13,948 nt of DNA from Milkweed yellows phytoplasma str. MW1 (lineage in GTDB: Bacteria > Bacillota_I > Bacilli_A > Acholeplasmatales > Acholeplasmataceae): the NCBI RefSeq assembly GCF_000309485.1, contig NZ_AKIL01000006.1:1-13948 (forward strand), read 5' to 3'. A program made the translations under genes and the position numbers. Positions within the stretch are counted from its first letter, which is position 1. The number at the start of each line of letters is the position of its first letter. Positions 13,727-13,948 of this stretch are shown piece after piece. The notes below the pieces were generated by a model. The model saw nothing but the letters and a program-made list of their open reading frames with translations, did not search any database and had not been told where the DNA came from.

Positions 13727-13948
13727 AAAAAAAGATAAAAAACCATGATTTAAGAATCTCTATTAGAAGTGTTGTCCAACAGATAAACCATTATCTTAAT
13801 GTATGAGCTTTATTTATCAATGATTAGAAACTGTCTAACTTAACGAACTTTTTAAAAACTATTTTGGCCCTTTTTTAATTAATAAAAAAAATGATTCAAT
13901 TTATCCCAAAAATAACAAAAATATATTATAATTTAGTTAGTTAATTAT
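13727..13948. other. Window end, no gene recognised
   Basis: No ORF of useful length, RNA gene or clear terminator is visible. A TATAAT on the plus strand at 13927-13932 lacks a -35 box. Whatever gene precedes degV lies outside the window. Confidence 0.4.

Noticed and set aside
13740..13948. Possible gene or promoter upstream of degV at the window edge
   Set aside because: Frames are shorter than 15 codons and the -10-like boxes lack -35 partners.
1..13948. Mobile unit or insertion sequence typical of phytoplasmas
   Set aside because: No transposase, dnaB/dnaG, tmk, ssb or himA-like gene, and no long terminal repeats; the content is ordinary chromosomal housekeeping.

Overview
The window is a very AT-rich piece of bacterial chromosome in which every supported protein gene, and the single tRNA gene, lies on the minus strand. 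The gene set, the short intergenic stretches of A/T, Shine-Dalgarno sites of the AAGGAG type and the 2-hydroxycarboxylate transporter beside acetate kinase suggest a wall-less Mollicute of the Acholeplasma/phytoplasma branch, most likely a 'Candidatus Phytoplasma'. TGG encodes tryptophan, and thyA ends in TGA inside an ATGA overlap with the next gene. TGA is therefore a stop here, which argues against Mycoplasma/Spiroplasma. No species can be named from the sequence alone.

Layout in transcription order (right to left). (1) 13653-10786: degV, cca and yhaM, tightly packed, with an extended -10 promoter upstream of degV and a U-tailed hairpin at the yhaM stop. (2) 10574-9069: one ABC transporter polypeptide carrying both an ATPase and an FtsX-like permease half, with its own leader containing CTAG-centred palindromes and its own terminator. 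(3) 8875-7668: a thioredoxin (CYPC active site) followed by truB, ending in a strong terminator; a palindrome lies just downstream of the candidate trxA promoter. (4) 7311-6796: a DJ-1/PfpI family protein, preceded by about 300 bases without a gene that hold a perfect 13-bp tandem duplication. (5) 6660-5131: a 2-hydroxycarboxylate (malate/citrate type) transporter with a textbook terminator. (6) 4715-3528: ackA with a good candidate promoter, followed closely by tRNA-Ser(GGA). (7) 3165-190: thyA, dfrA and plsC with overlapping stop/start codons, followed 17 nt later by a membrane-anchored protein with about seven 24-29-residue repeats.

Functionally, the transporter and acetate kinase fit the dicarboxylic-acid route proposed for phytoplasmas: malate uptake, oxidation to pyruvate and acetyl-CoA, and ATP from acetyl phosphate. 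thyA and dfrA form the dTMP/tetrahydrofolate cycle, and plsC makes phosphatidic acid. cca, truB, yhaM and tRNA-Ser belong to RNA maturation and turnover. Thioredoxin and the DJ-1-like protein suggest redox or stress handling. I see no insertion sequence, CRISPR array, potential-mobile-unit gene or phage gene. I did not find a clearly novel multi-gene system; the least ordinary items are the repeat protein ending the thyA operon, the unusual DHFR and thioredoxin residues, and several structured intergenic segments.
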